Below are positions 1 through 12,260 of a DNA stretch of 64,000 nt, one piece after another. Made by a program: the position numbers and the translations under genes. The notes beneath the pieces were generated by a model. It was given only the letters and a program-made list of their open reading frames with translations, was not told the DNA's origin and ran no database searches. This stretch comes from Lateolabrax maculatus (Eukaryota; Chordata; Actinopteri; Acropomatiformes; Lateolabracidae). How positions within the stretch are numbered: position 1 is the stretch's first letter; each line of letters begins with the position of its first letter. The DNA lies in contig CM062210.1 of the NCBI GenBank assembly GCA_031216445.1, positions 12,535,501 through 12,599,500 on the forward strand, read 5' to 3'.

Positions 1-2530
1 ATTATCTCAAAATCTTCTCTAACAATTAATATTCTTAATTTTGTCATTCCTGAGATTTTTTTCTGACAGAACATGCTTCCATATAAATGAGTTTTAATTC
101 TGAAATTTTACATTTTCACCCACCTGAGGTAAGAGTTGGCTCAGCCAGCTGACTATGGAGGCTCTCAGGTGAGCACTCCAGTTCTGACTCTACAGAAGAG
201 AGCTTGTTTCCCCTGCTCTCCCCCCAGGAAAGTCCCTGGCTCTGCTCCGGGCTCGAGGCTTCAGGGGGTTTGTCCAGGTAAAGGTCTCCGACAGATGAGG
301 AAGTCATCAAGGGGCTGACCGAGTTCATCGCGGATGTTGTACTGTTCTTTGTCGAGGTGGAGTCGAGGCTTGACAGTCTGTATAATTCCTCCTGCTTTAC
401 CAGTGACCTGTCGGTCAGGTGAGGTTTGAACTCCGGTCGCACCTGAGCCTGGGATAACGGCAGGCAGAGTTCAGGAAGTGGACTGGATGGAGGGATCACA
501 GAGGAGGTGTGGAGGAGTGGAGGAGAAAGAGAGACAAGAGATGCAACCCCCGTGTCACTCTTGGGCAAAACCATCTTTTGTTGATTTCCGTCGCCCTTTT
601 CTCCACCTTGGTCTGCCCTAGCACCTTCACTTTTCTCCTCTTTCCCAGTCTCATCTCCATCCCTCTCTCCATCAAGCCCCCCACATGAGCAGGTTCCTGG
701 GGTGCCGGGGCTGACGGCCTGGCTGCAGTCCTCATTTTCCCCTACTTCCAATGGCTCGCGGACAGGAATGACACACACACAGGAACCTGCCAAAAGAGGA
801 GACACACTCCCAACCTCCTCTTCTTCGGACACCTCCTCAGGTTCTCCAGAACCTTCACTCTGATCCCCCGTCACTGTCTTCCCCTTGGTCCCCTCTTCTT
901 CTCTCATTTCCCCGGTGAAAGGCAGACAGACCTTGACATCGGGAACAGAGGTGGGGAAGGTGCACGGGGGCTCGTCAGTGGGGCCGTGGGGTGCTTGGCA
1001 GATGAGTTTGGTCGCCTCACATGGTGTACATTTGAGGCCTCCTCCAATTCCTCCTCCGGGTGGTCCACTGTGGTAAATAGGGGCCAAGGTCTCCTAGAAC
1101 AACAGAAACAAAGAAAGAAGCATTGTAAATAGCTGTTATCTTGTGCATGAATAGTTGGAAATGTGTAAATTCCCAAATCCTACACCATGTAGTAATAGAT
1201 ATAAGTGCTTTATTTGTTCCTAATTGTTTCATTTGATCATATATTTCATAAACACTCTAATAAGCATGTTGGATTATGTGCATTTTCTGTGTGTTTCCAT
1301 TGCTTTTTAACTGAAATTCCACTGTACCTGTTGTATCCTAGTCCTCTTCAGATTCTGGACACAGGATCGCAGATTTACTAGACAAAGAAACAACATATTG
1401 TATCTTAATATTAAATAAAATGCAGGAGCAGAAATCTTAATTTTCTGGTGAAGATGTTTTGCAAAGAGGCTTGTGAACATTTTGAAAGAATTCATCAATT
1501 TTCGGTCCAATTCAAACAGCGAGTCAAATCTGAAGACAACATTTTGTTTTTATGTGCTACAATTTGTTCTTTGTGTGATCTGACATAAGAATGGTTTAAT
1601 TTTGTGCAATGTACACCACCTATGTCTGCTGTAAACCAACGTCTACGATGTGTGACACCTTGAAATCAGTCATCAACTCATGTCAAGAACAATAGTGAAA
1701 CATCTAGCTAGAGGAGCACTTTTAAACTTAGTATGATTGTAACCTACCAGAGAGTAATTTCAGTTTGTCCTTGTAGCAGAAGAGGAGTAGGATGAGAAGA
1801 CACAGAACAGTGATGACTGACAGCACTGAAACTATAACCCAGGAGGGTGTTGCACCTGCAAGAAAGAGGAGTTCAGAGCTTGCTTTTCTACTCTACATCT
1901 ACAGTCAGTCATAAATATATGCAAAGAAATGCAATACATCAGACAGTTTTAATCGTTTTTCTTTCATTTATTGTGATATTCAAACTACCAAGTAGAAGAA
2001 GTGATCTGCCATATTTACTCTCAATAAAGTGCATTTTTGTTTTGAGTAGTTCTTAAAAAAGGATTAAATTGGCTCTGTATGGTGACTGTCTGCTTACCAG
2101 AGACAGGTAGTCCACACACTGCGTCAGCCTGAGCGCTGCCTGGCTGTTCACTCCTGCCCTCAGCCTTGCAACTAGAAGAGAGGAGGAAAGCACAAAAACA
2201 CAGAGTGAAGAGGAATTTTTATACAACTGGATACGCTATTTGTTTTTCTTTCCCTCTACATTTTACAAGCCAACCTGCCGCCTTAATAGTTGGGTCTGCA
2301 ATGAGGAGGACCGAAAGAGGGGCGGATGGAGAGAAAAACAAAATTCTCTCTGTGTCTCTCCATCGGCATCATCATCATTACAGATCCGGCCGGCAGTGGA
2401 AGCTGGTGTCTGGTCCAGGGTTCCAGGGGAAGTGGTGTGAGTATTACTCATACCAGCTGGCTGGTGGTGAGGCGGACGACAGCTATCCAATTGCATTTTT
2501 CCCTTCACGACATCAAAAGATTCCAGGCTA

Positions 2531-2588
<58 letters not shown>

Positions 2589-3915
2589 ATATACACTCAC
2601 TCGGTCCATTGCTTGCATTGTTCGGCACTGTTTCCGGCAGAGAAGAAGCCTTTCTTGCATGGAACACAGATCTTTCTTCCATTAGTAGACTCTGGAATCA
2701 ACGACATTCAATGTCATATATCTCTGAGGGACATCCTACGGTGATTGTTTGATATGAATGAGGTGTGTTTCGTGTTAGTGTGGCTCACCAGGGTCCACCT
2801 CGAGTCCATATCCAGCACTGCAGTTGGGTATCCTCTCACAGTATTCACAGTTAATAGGGTAGCACTGGAGACCGGGAAGACACCGACACGGCTCCTCTGC
2901 CACAGGGTTTTCAGGCCTCTCCATAAAACCCTTAACTGGAGGTCAAAGGGGGAAGTATTTTAGTGCAGATCAAATGCATTTAAAACTTCACTCCACAGGC
3001 TGAATCTGTGTCAGTGTTGCTGCTTGTGTAGAGTTTGGAATTCGCTTTGTTACAAAGAAGTATAGATAATTCTGATAATGAATGAATAACTTAAATTAAA
3101 TACTTTGGTAAACCCTTAATCTTATCTTTTGTTCAGACTGTACCTTAAGGTAATCTCTGAAGCAGTAGTTTATGGTATTGTTGCACTGGATAACTTTATA
3201 TTAAAAGGCATTTGGCGTTTGTTCTCCAATGTAAGTAAACAGGGGTCAACAAAATATTTGGAATCAATGATCTCATGTTTAAACATTTGTATTGTTACGG
3301 CATAGTAGAAAAACTTTACAATGGCTTTTCAGGATCTTTAATTCCTTGTTGAAGCTGCAGGTACTGACCTGGGTCACAGAACTTTGGCTGAAGACAGCGC
3401 ATCTCTCCAGTCCAGCTGGGCTGGTATTCACCACGATTACATTTAACACAAATAGTCTGCTGGGAATCAGTGCAGTCAGTAAACACACGGAAGCCTAAAG
3501 AAAAAAAAGTGAAAGAGAGAGAGAGACAGATGGAGGGAGGCAGGAAGAAAGACAGATGGATTTAAAAACCCACACATAATCACGGTAACCACTAAAAACC
3601 TAATTGAAGAAGAAAAAAGGAGAAGGAAATTGACTAAATTACAGCCCTTTTCCTCTTTAAAAGAAGTGGGCACTTCCATTAGATCAAATGTCTATGTAAA
3701 TTGTGTGTGTATGAGTGTGGTTGTGAAAACACATGGGCATGTCTCAGCCATTTTAAACCAACATGTTCCGTTTTTAAACATCCTTCCTCTTTTGAGGATT
3801 CTTAGGTTCTTTGTGAATGGAAATCTATTTTTATTTTATGCTGCCCCAATTGAGCAAACCAGATATTCAATGAGCTCACACTACTTCTTTGTGTTTTACT
3901 TTATGTGTGTGTATA

Positions 3916-3962
<47 letters not shown>

Positions 3963-6900
3963 ACCTGGTTCACACTTCTTACAGCATCTGGAGCCCTTTA
4001 AGTAATGTGTTTCATCACACTGGACAGATTTGGAGACCACATTCTAAAAAATATCAAGATAAAAAGGTTTTTGGTTATTTTGCATATGTTTAGCTTTTTA
4101 TGTGAGAGGACACAAAGCAGTCTTATACCCTATTACAACACGTATTCATAGAAAATTTGTCAAAACATAAGAACTATTTTTCTAAAGATTACCAAAATAT
4201 ATTATGACTTGCTTGATCAAAAACATAAATGTATCCTCAGTGCCAGTTCTTTTCTATGGCAATCCTTCTTCAGTTCATCTTTCAAATCCACACGTGATAT
4301 TTTGAGATGGCGGTGAGTAATGAGAGGAAGAGGATGGTTAAAACATTTCCAAGACATGCCCAGGAATTCTTTCCACACTCTCAGAAGCACCTGACCACAG
4401 CACTGTGAACCCTCCAAACCAGCAGACTAAACCCCAATATTACCCGGTTATGTAAGGAGAATTAAATGGAACTAAATTCAATCAACTCCACTTGGCTTGG
4501 AATTAATAAACACTTGGCTGCAGATATTCTCCTGATCCCGAGCTGTTAAAAGCAAATCGGCAGGATGAACTATTGGTCAACTTGCCCATGAAAGTAAACG
4601 GTGAGATTAAAAGGTGAGATCTGGAGGCAGCTGCTAAACTCAATGGTGAACTAATTCCTAAAAGTTTTCTGTTGTAAATTTCTATAATAGTACTGTGTCT
4701 TCTACTGTCATGTACTAGTGTAAACTATAGCATTTGCATGGAGCACCAGGGCTCTTGTTGCAAGGAACATGGAGGTGAACGGTGAAACATCTGTGCATGT
4801 TTTGAACAATAAATGGGAACTCTAGTAAAAAGGCCACAAAGGTAAGCCATGCAGGCTCACACACACATATACAGTTCACACTGTACACACCCTCCTGCCA
4901 CTCTAAATTAGGGACTGGTGAACTTCTCGCCACATTGCTGAATTAGAGAATCTGGCTGTTATGACAGAAACTATGCCAAAGCCACAGTGTCTATATATAA
5001 ATGTAGAAAAATACAACCTATAGGTTTGACTGCACTCTGACCTCAGACCAACCTCCTTTTCTTCTCATTCAGCCCTTCTGAAAGCTCCCTTTTCCCATGA
5101 AATTATGCACCAATTTAGTCATTCATTCTGTAATTTGTACAGTAAAAAAAAATGCCGGTCCAGTTACATGAAATGCGATAAATCCATCCTCCTGCTTCCC
5201 CCACAGGTGACATTCACAAGGAGTACATATATCTGTCTGTCATCATATTCATCACTGGCGATCTTTTCTGTCAGACTTACAACTCAACAGCCCCATAACA
5301 ATTCACACAGTATTGGATTTTTATCAAGGTCATGCTGTCCATCTCCACTATGATTGAGCTGATAGACCTTCCTGAAACAGTTGCATCCTTTTTTAATCCT
5401 TGTTTATCCTCATTCTGTAGGGAACCACTGAATTCTTCTGTTTTTGGCATACGATTAAACATGTTAAGACACAATAATGTTAGTTTAAATAAGAAAATAA
5501 TAGGATATAACTCCAGCCTTTTCTTTCCCACACCTCCACATTAAACTCTATTAAGTCTCGGTGTCTGTCCCTGCGGCCTCAGAGTAGAACGGCGCAACAT
5601 GAACACCGCCAAGCGTTTAATTACCTCCACTCAGGCTCTCACACATCAGCCAGTCTTTGTTTTATAATCTAACCAGAGGGATAATGATGCACAGCGCTCA
5701 TAGCTCGGACCGCAGCACTAATGAGGACCATGTGTTGCAGCAGACAAAAGTGATAGAAGTAGGAAAGATTCCCATGCTAAAAGTTTAAGGCTTTATATAG
5801 ATTGATAGATAGATAGATAGATAGACACAGAAGTGGAGACGCAGCTGTAAAGCCAGTGGTGGTCTGGGCCAGAGTGTACAGGAAGCCAAAAGAATGCTGG
5901 GAATTGTATTTTTGTTACCACCACATCTAAACATTGGGTCTCAGTTATGCGAGGCAGTATGTTTTGACTCACTAAATATATATGTAAGAGGAAAAGCGCT
6001 GATCCACCCTATATGATTATAGGTTATCATAACGGTCAAGATAGAACGTCCAACCTCAAAACTAACTTTATCTGCTGTATGTATTCAAATACACACGTAT
6101 GTTGTGAGTGAGAAAACTGAGTCAGAAGTTGCAAAAAGAAGAAGATAAGGGAGGGAAAAGGGGAAATAGTCAGATGGATGGATGGTGTGGGCTGCTTTGA
6201 ATGGAGAAAAAAGAGAAAAAAGGTGTATTAAGTCTCCTTTTGCTCCATTGATATCCAGTAACTGCCCTTTTTTTTAATCATCTTTACCTAACTGTTCTGT
6301 CTATCTTTTAAAAATCCTTCACCAGTTGTGTGAATCAAACATGAGTGTGACGCAGAGTGCATTCCATTTGCTGTCAGAATACTTGAGAATTTGCATAACG
6401 GCCACAGCAGCCTTTGGCCCCGAGCCAAGAGAAGCACAGTGTGACTTTCAGGTCTCCAGGGATTTCAGCAATCCATGATAAGGTGCTGTAAAAGCAAACG
6501 CACAACAATCGAATCATTGTACAATGTTCACACCTGTGTTTAATTCTTTTGGAGCCATAAAAACAAATCCTTTGAAGCAACACCTGCACATATCAGGATA
6601 TTTATTATTTTTGCTAATCTCATACACCTGATAAATACTTTCAGAACTTCATGAGCATTTAAAAGACTTAATGGATTATTACTTACAGTTTGCATTTGTT
6701 TCTCACACAAAAACTGTTTGTGATTTTCTTGCTGCCCAGTCAATAAAAGCTGTGTATTAAGTGACAGGCACTGTAGGTTTTTCTTGGAAAAAAATCCTCT
6801 GGTGGACATGAACTGATATATTTTAGAATTGCAGCAGGAAGAGCGGCTTAATACAAAAGAGGAGTTGGGAAATCACAACAAACTATAAAAACTTAATGAC

Positions 6901-9012
6901 CGTCGGAGAACAGACACTGTTTCTATGATTACTACATCTGTGTAATCTGTGCTAATTGTTTTTAATTGAACTTGACATAGCTTAATCCGGGTGCGTTAGA
7001 GACACAGTAAAGGTTTTAAAACAATTATAATTGCTTCTGCACACAAAGCTACATTGTCATACAACAATTGAATGTCTCTGTTGCCTGCATAATTAAATCA
7101 AGTTTGGATCTGCAGACCTGAGGCAATGTACTGTTGTTGCTCAAACCGAGGTAGACATAACACCGATTACTGATGTGATGGTGGGTGGATGGATGGATTG
7201 ATGCGCGGAGCTACAAGAGGTTAGAAAAAAAGCACATGATGAAGAAAATGATTAAACTGAAGAACCATTGTTGGTTTATTATTAGATGCAGGGAGTCGGG
7301 ACAGTGGTAGTGAGAGATTGCTGATGGATGGTTGAACGACAGAACGATGGTCAGATGCATGAATGCACGGATGGCTGGAGAAGCTGACCAATAAAAAAAA
7401 GTACAGGAGCCATGTGGTTAGGCGAGTAAAATAATCCACCACATCTCATCTCATTCGTGATATATTGCCTTTTAAGAGCTCGACATCTTGAACTAATCTT
7501 GTATTGCTCAATGTCACACTGACAGTTTGAAATGAATTTGGAATGTATTGGATGAAGCGGTTGAAAACCAAGAAAATGAAGGGGAATTCTTTGGGGATAC
7601 TGTGAGTCAGTAATGGCAAGACCATGGTGAGAACAAACCAAAGCCAACAGTTTGCAGTGTCACCTTAAAACGTAGATGAAACATATTTCCTACCCTTCCA
7701 CGCACTGACTCCTTTTCCAGGCATTGGATCTGCATTTGCTCACTCTTGTTACCACGACTTGAACAAACGTAACTTGCATTTGACAGAAAAAGAAAAAGAA
7801 AAAAAAAAAAAACCCATCTTTCTTCCCTGCCATTACCTCTCTGGATCCCGGCATGGACGAGACACAGTGCCCTCCCCGAGCATTATCTCTTGCAACACAT
7901 TTTTGGTGAGGCAGAGGGAAAAACAGGGAAGAAAGCGCGCCTGTTCCAGTCAAAGTCATGAGGATACTGGCTTACTGTAATACAGGCAAACAGGCAGTGA
8001 TAGATCACTGGTGCCCAGCAGTCCCACCACTGCAACCACATCTTATAAACTGCTCCACCTGGACAGAGTTAGCTGCCTGGACTAAACAACAACATGGGCG
8101 ACAACATTCACTTTTTGTTCCTCAAGTTAAACTGTGACAGAGGAACCAGTGTGGACATTATTTAGATTGTATAATGCCAATGATTTTTTTTTTTTTATCA
8201 GTGTCTGTACACTGAAAACAAGACAAATCATCACATAAAAAGCGCTGCTGTTATTAACTGCCTGTGGCCTTATGGTGGTGGTGACAGTGAAACAATGCAA
8301 CGCAATCGCATTCTTGCAGTCCCAACTCCTGGGGAGCGAAAAACCGCTCCGAGTTTTAGCGGCTCCCCTTCTTCTGGATCCCTCCGCCGGTCCCCGCTCC
8401 TCACTTTGAGAACCTCTCTCCTCTGGCACGGCTAACGGGGCTCCTGATGAGCCATTTGGCCCGCGCCGGGCCCCTCCGGACCGGGGGAGGGTGCTTGGTG
8501 AGGGGAGAGGAGCATCCAGTTGCCAGCCTTCGTTTCTGCGGTCAGAACAGGGGAGGTGGACCCGACCCAAACACAACTGTTTCCAGTCAGCGTCCCGGCG
8601 CAACAAAAATTCAACCTCCCTCCCTCCCTCCCTCCCTCCCCCTTTTCTCTCTCTCTCTGACCCGTTCATACAAATCATCCGATGTGATGACACATATTCT
8701 GGTTTACTGTTACACATCTGCTCGTCCATCTACTCAAGAAAAATAAACCACCATGTTTCTCATAGTCTGCATTGTCGCTCATGCGAATAAAACTTGACAG
8801 CCCCCAAAAAGGTTAGACACACGAGACAGAACATACGAAAGTAATCATCAGCTCTTTTAACTATTAAATACGCTCCCTTAATTTTCTCATTTGGGAAATT
8901 AAAACCTTATTTTTGTATGCCAGAAGTGTCTTTTTACCTGCGCGTAAAAGGTGACGAGGGCGCATGTTATCCAGCCTCGGACTATCCAGCTTGTGGAAAA
9001 GTTCAATCTCAT
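1..9012 (-). CDS. tnfrsf11a: tnfrsf11a (RANK), TNF receptor superfamily member 11a; 3' end outside window
   Basis: Type I membrane receptor for RANKL; it signals through TRAFs to NF-kB in osteoclast and immune development. Coding exons in transcript order: 8938-9012, 3965-4043, 3369-3494, 2789-2935, 2601-2691, 2098-2171, 1748-1855, 1328-1377, 124-1093. All phases match. They encode a 25-aa signal peptide, cysteine-rich domains (for example RCCKKCEPG, CVKCNRGEY, ICVPCKKGFFSAG, DAVCG), one transmembrane helix and a long acidic cytoplasmic tail containing EPLEVGENE, a stretch recognisable from mammalian RANK. About 573 residues lie in the window; human RANK has 616. Exon 9 meets a good donor (CAG|GTGGGT) at 124, so a final exon is expected left of base 1. 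The alternative, a read-through stop at 116-118, would end the protein in LTSGG. relch lies upstream in the same orientation. Confidence 0.93.
124..1093 (-). CDS. tnfrsf11a: tnfrsf11a exon 9, cytoplasmic TRAF-recruiting tail
   Basis: A 970-bp exon opening after a cttctttctttgtttctgtt-type acceptor. It encodes a low-complexity, acidic, Ser/Pro-rich tail. EPLEVGENEDCSQ (about 720-757) is the clearest RANK signature. The exon ends ...EPTLTS-G|GTGGGT, a donor at the place where mammalian RANK also splices to its final exon, by my recollection of that gene. Confidence 0.88.
1328..1855 (-). CDS. tnfrsf11a: tnfrsf11a exons 7-8, transmembrane and juxtamembrane
   Basis: Exon 7 (1748-1855) encodes ATPSWVIVSVL...LLILLLFCYKDK, a single membrane helix followed by basic residues, at about residues 200-225. 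Exon 8 (1328-1377, 50 bp) encodes VNLRSCVQNLKRTRIQQ and joins exon 9 in phase 0 (ETLAPIYHSG). Both have GT-AG borders. Confidence 0.88.
2098..4043 (-). CDS. tnfrsf11a: tnfrsf11a exons 2-6, extracellular cysteine-rich domains
   Basis: Exon 2 (3965-4043, about residues 26-51), exon 3 (3369-3494), exon 4 (2789-2935), exon 5 (2601-2691) and exon 6 (2098-2171, to about residue 197) carry the TNFR-type Cys pattern. Joining exons 5 and 6 gives CKQWTD-CKAEGRSEQ...DAVCG, with the Cys spacing of the RANK fourth domain. Exon 6 has a strong pyrimidine-rich acceptor (tttcctcctctcttctag). Exons 2 and 5 both have CA repeats close behind their donors in sense orientation. Confidence 0.9.
2535..2585. repeat. 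(GT)n microsatellite in tnfrsf11a intron 5
   Basis: About 50 bp of GT on the plus strand, read as CA in the tnfrsf11a sense direction, 16 nt after the exon 5 donor. Confidence 0.95.
3919..3958. repeat. (GT)20 microsatellite in tnfrsf11a intron 2
   Basis: A 40-bp perfect repeat. In sense orientation it is a CA run beginning 6 nt after the end of exon 2, almost touching the 5' splice site. Confidence 0.95.
4044..8937 (-). other. tnfrsf11a intron 1
   Basis: A 4.9-kb intron with no convincing exon on either strand. It contains a short GATA repeat (5804-5825), mostly AT-rich sequence, and a GC/CpG-rich patch at about 8330-8600 just downstream of exon 1, with a CCCT/CCTC tract at about 8616-8660. 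Open frames in this patch lack any recognisable domain. Confidence 0.7.
5804..5825. repeat. (GATA)n repeat in tnfrsf11a intron 1
   Basis: About five GATA units. Confidence 0.85.
8938..9012 (-). CDS. tnfrsf11a: tnfrsf11a exon 1, signal peptide
   Basis: ATG at 9012-9010 begins MRLNFSTSW, followed by a hydrophobic core (ITCALVTFY) and AQ, ending exactly at CAG|GTAAAAAG in phase 0, which fits exon 2. An in-frame ATG exists further upstream at 9177, but it would put a charged Arg/Glu repeat (translated from the GA tract) ahead of the signal peptide, so the 9012 start is preferred. Confidence 0.82.
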
Positions 9013-9051
9013 CTCTGCTGGTGAACGGGGACTAATTCTGAGGCAAACTTT

Positions 9052-9099
<48 letters not shown>

Positions 9100-9830
9100 C
9101 AAGAAGATGTCTCTTAACACCAAGATCCGAAGCTGAACCACTTCTTCTGGTGTGCGTAAATGTGGCGGGTCCTCCACACCGTCTCACAGGGCATTCTTGC
9201 GCCTTCATTCCCGGTTAGGCAGCTGCAGTTCCCTCCCTCTCTTCTCCTCTCATCTTCCCTCTGCCTTCACCCACGCGTTGTGGAGGAAGCTGCGTGCAAC
9301 AGCTTGTAAAAAACTGACTGACTGACTGACTGACGGAGGGAGGGAGGGAACTCCTCCACGTTGTCATGTGTAAAAAAAAAAAAAAAAAGAGAAGTTCATC
9401 CCCCTGCCTTCCCTCCTGGCAATACGCACTAATCTCCTCGCTGGATGGATGAGTGTGTGTGCGACAGATTGCTGTCATTGGGGTCAGATTTTCATGGCAA
9501 CATGGACCTCAGTTCGCTGGAAATCGGAAATGTACTGTCACAGCATGTTCCTGCTACGTTTGGCTGCGGAAGCGCAGGCGCAGTTTCTCCTCCGGGGCTG
9601 GAGGCGAGGGCCACCTTCAATGCGGTTGGCCGCACAAATTGAGTCATGACCCCCACCCCCCACGCCGGAGGTGAACTCAGACCTGCACCCGTGCAGCGGA
9701 GGCAAAGCGCGCGGTCATTTTCATCGACGGCACTTCCCGCATCCGCCACGCGTCACGGGAGTGAGTGGGGCGGTCTCGGGACAGTTTCCTGGAGCGGGCC
9801 CGGGACGGCCACGGCCATCTCTGCGGTCCG
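9013..9830 (-). promoter_or_regulatory. tnfrsf11a 5' UTR and CpG-rich promoter region
   Basis: GC/CpG-rich sequence directly upstream of the signal-peptide exon. It contains a 36-bp TC tract (9061-9096; GA in sense, probably 5' UTR), an ACTG tract (9313-9334), a GGGA tract, an A-run (9372-9388) and a perfect palindromic AP-1 site TGAGTCA at 9640-9646. AP-1 control fits the known biology of RANK, but the link here is inference. The transcription start cannot be placed from sequence alone. Confidence 0.5.
9061..9096. repeat. (TC)18 repeat in tnfrsf11a 5' UTR
   Basis: A perfect TC run about 50 bp upstream of the start codon, GA in sense. Confidence 0.93.
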
Positions 9831-11495
9831 CAAAAGTCATTTATTTGAAAGCATAGTTGAAGGCCTCCAGGAAATAGCTGTTCCTCTATTCCCAGGGCAC
9901 GCACAGAGAACAAGCACTGGGTGTATTTCCCTTTGCTCCGATTTGCATGGGAGACCAAGCCCAGCCTACCCTGGCAAGTCATGAGAGGGAAGGTTTGAGA
10001 GAGTGGACAACATGTTCTCTTCAAGGTGACAGTTATGCAAATATTAAATTGCATGTGTAGGCCCTGTACGGATAAAACAAGGGGCCTGACTGGCACCAGA
10101 GAGAAAAGGAGAGAAAAAAATGAACAGTCTTCATTCCTTGATGAGTGAGTGATGAAACTGGACAGAAATGTAAAAACAAACAAAACAAAAAAAAACATTC
10201 AAACATGTCTATTTTAAAATAATCATTCGGGTGTGTGTCAATGTGCAGCACTCATACTGATGTTACAGATGTTGTCATATAACTAAGCACAAATTATCCT
10301 GCAGATCCACAAGTTCTGACTAAACATCAGCGACTTTTAACTCATACGGAGTTTAATGGGGGGGGGGGGAGAGGAATAATAAAGAGGGTTTAGGCTGAGC
10401 CAGTCGAGGTAATGGGCTCTGTCCTCCCTCTCCCCCTCTTCCTGCGAAAACCTGCTGAGACAAGCTGTTTTGTGGTGGGGCCTCTGCAGCTTCCACAGTA
10501 GCAATTAAGAGCCAGATTGGACTCTTTTGGCAATCAGAAACCTCAGCCTGAATCTGAGCGCACCCCAAACATCCACACTGGCGTCAACCCCTTACAACAA
10601 AACTGAGCTAGAACCATAGAAAAATGTCCCCGTCACGCCCCACTTCAAACCCAGAAGTTACAATGTAGCTTGTTTCGGTGTATAAAGATGCAGATCCACT
10701 GCAGGCAGACACCATGCTGGTTTACAAGCACCACACTTCAAGTGAACTGGGAGCGAGCGCAGACCGTGCAGATCTGCAAGCATGTGGGCTGCTGTTGCTT
10801 AGCATCCCTTGAAACAAGTCCGAGTTCATGAAGTCGGCCTATTCCAGACAGCTCATATACACAAAAATGCACACACACACACACGCCATAAGCTGCTGAA
10901 TGGTTTCCATTAATGTTGATCACTCGTTCCGTACAAAAGAAGCAGCCACAGTCGGTTTTGGTGCCATGATTTTGGAGGAAGCTTCAAGGGTTCGCTCCGG
11001 TCTCCCTCGAACACACTGAAATGTAGCAGGGCAGAAAAAAAAGCATGCACTTGGCCCTCACATACACACAGAAGAGAGCGGAATAACAACGTTAAGGCTT
11101 AGCCACCATGTTCCGGTGGTTTTAGGGGTTGGATCTGCGTTGCTTCGGCCTACTTTGGAACACACATGTGATCCGTGAGTCACCCAAGTCGCCCATGTGG
11201 GTTAGAGCTGCCTGCTGACGCCATTTCGACGCAAACAAAAACACCACAAGCACACATGCACATACGGAAATGCAGGTAAACACCCCGATATTCATGCAGG
11301 TACACATATTTGCATGGTAACACACACCAATGCTGGAAAGCCAAGCAAGGGTCTTGGCAAGCGGGAGGCTGTTTTGACACACACAGACTTTTCACCACGG
11401 ATGCAAATCACATATCAGGCATCTGTCTCTGCACACGCACATCTACACACACAGAGATACACAGACAGGCAGGCAGCCACGCCCCTCCCACCCCC

Positions 11496-11581
<86 letters not shown>

Positions 11582-12260
11582 GCTGCCATGCCCCCGAGTT
11601 CCACCCATGTTGTATATCAATTATTTGTCCACCTGCCGAGTTATCAGTGATGATGGTTGAATATTAGCCTGAATATGCAAATTCTGCTCTTTATCCAAGG
11701 GTGTTCACTCATGTAATGTTCAACCACGAAATGAGAGCAGTGCTACAGGCCTGCCTGACCCATTTCTAATTTCAACACAAATACATGTACTGGATTCCAA
11801 AACAGGCCAGCCTGTTAATGACAAGATTGAAATTGCAACAGCATTTTCAGCTACTTTTTCTTGTAACTAAAATAGAGTGTGCTTAATATGTCCTTAAAAG
11901 GATACATACCATGGATTGAGAATTAGTGTAATCTTGACGGCGGATCTGAACTTTAACTTCTGTATTTATTTGGGGTAAGTTGTGAGGAATGTCCCTTAAG
12001 ATGGACTTTGGTTTGCTGTACTAAGCAGACAATAGACAACATCAAAGGGTTGGATGCGAGGGGCAGGGACAGCAGGAGTGTGTGTTTGTCTGTGAAATGA
12101 CTTGGTTTTACAACCTTCCACACCTGTCGACACTGTGAGCCGTGAGCCATAATCAAAACTTGGGATTTTCCTTCATCACATACACCACAAAATCTAGAAA
12201 GGCATTTAGACATTCAGTGAGGCCTCCGGAATTACATTTAAATACACAACTGATCTCCAT
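9831..12260. other. intergenic region between relch and tnfrsf11a
   Basis: No supported gene. It contains an 83-bp CA repeat (11497-11579) and scattered short CA stretches. Open frames here are short and composed of microsatellite translation. A minus-strand AATAAA (plus TTTATT) at 11965-11970 is a secondary candidate poly(A) signal for relch. Confidence 0.6.
11497..11579. repeat. (AC)n microsatellite, 83 bp
   Basis: The longest simple repeat in the window, intergenic between relch and tnfrsf11a. Likely highly polymorphic. Confidence 0.97.

Noticed and set aside
116..123. In-frame TGA right after tnfrsf11a exon 9 as the true end of the protein
   Set aside because: The preceding CAG|GTGGGT is a good donor at the place where mammalian RANK also splices to a last exon, so the stop is more likely intronic. 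It is not excluded.
8127..8729. 200-codon minus-strand open frame in the GC-rich patch
   Set aside because: No recognisable domain; composition follows GC-rich and CCCT-repeat DNA inside tnfrsf11a intron 1.
8899..9177. Extended tnfrsf11a start at 9177
   Set aside because: It would translate the GA microsatellite into an Arg/Glu run ahead of an otherwise good signal peptide.
11310..11667. Long plus- and minus-strand open frames across the CA repeat
   Set aside because: They exist only because CA/GT repeats lack stop codons (His-Thr and Cys-Val runs).
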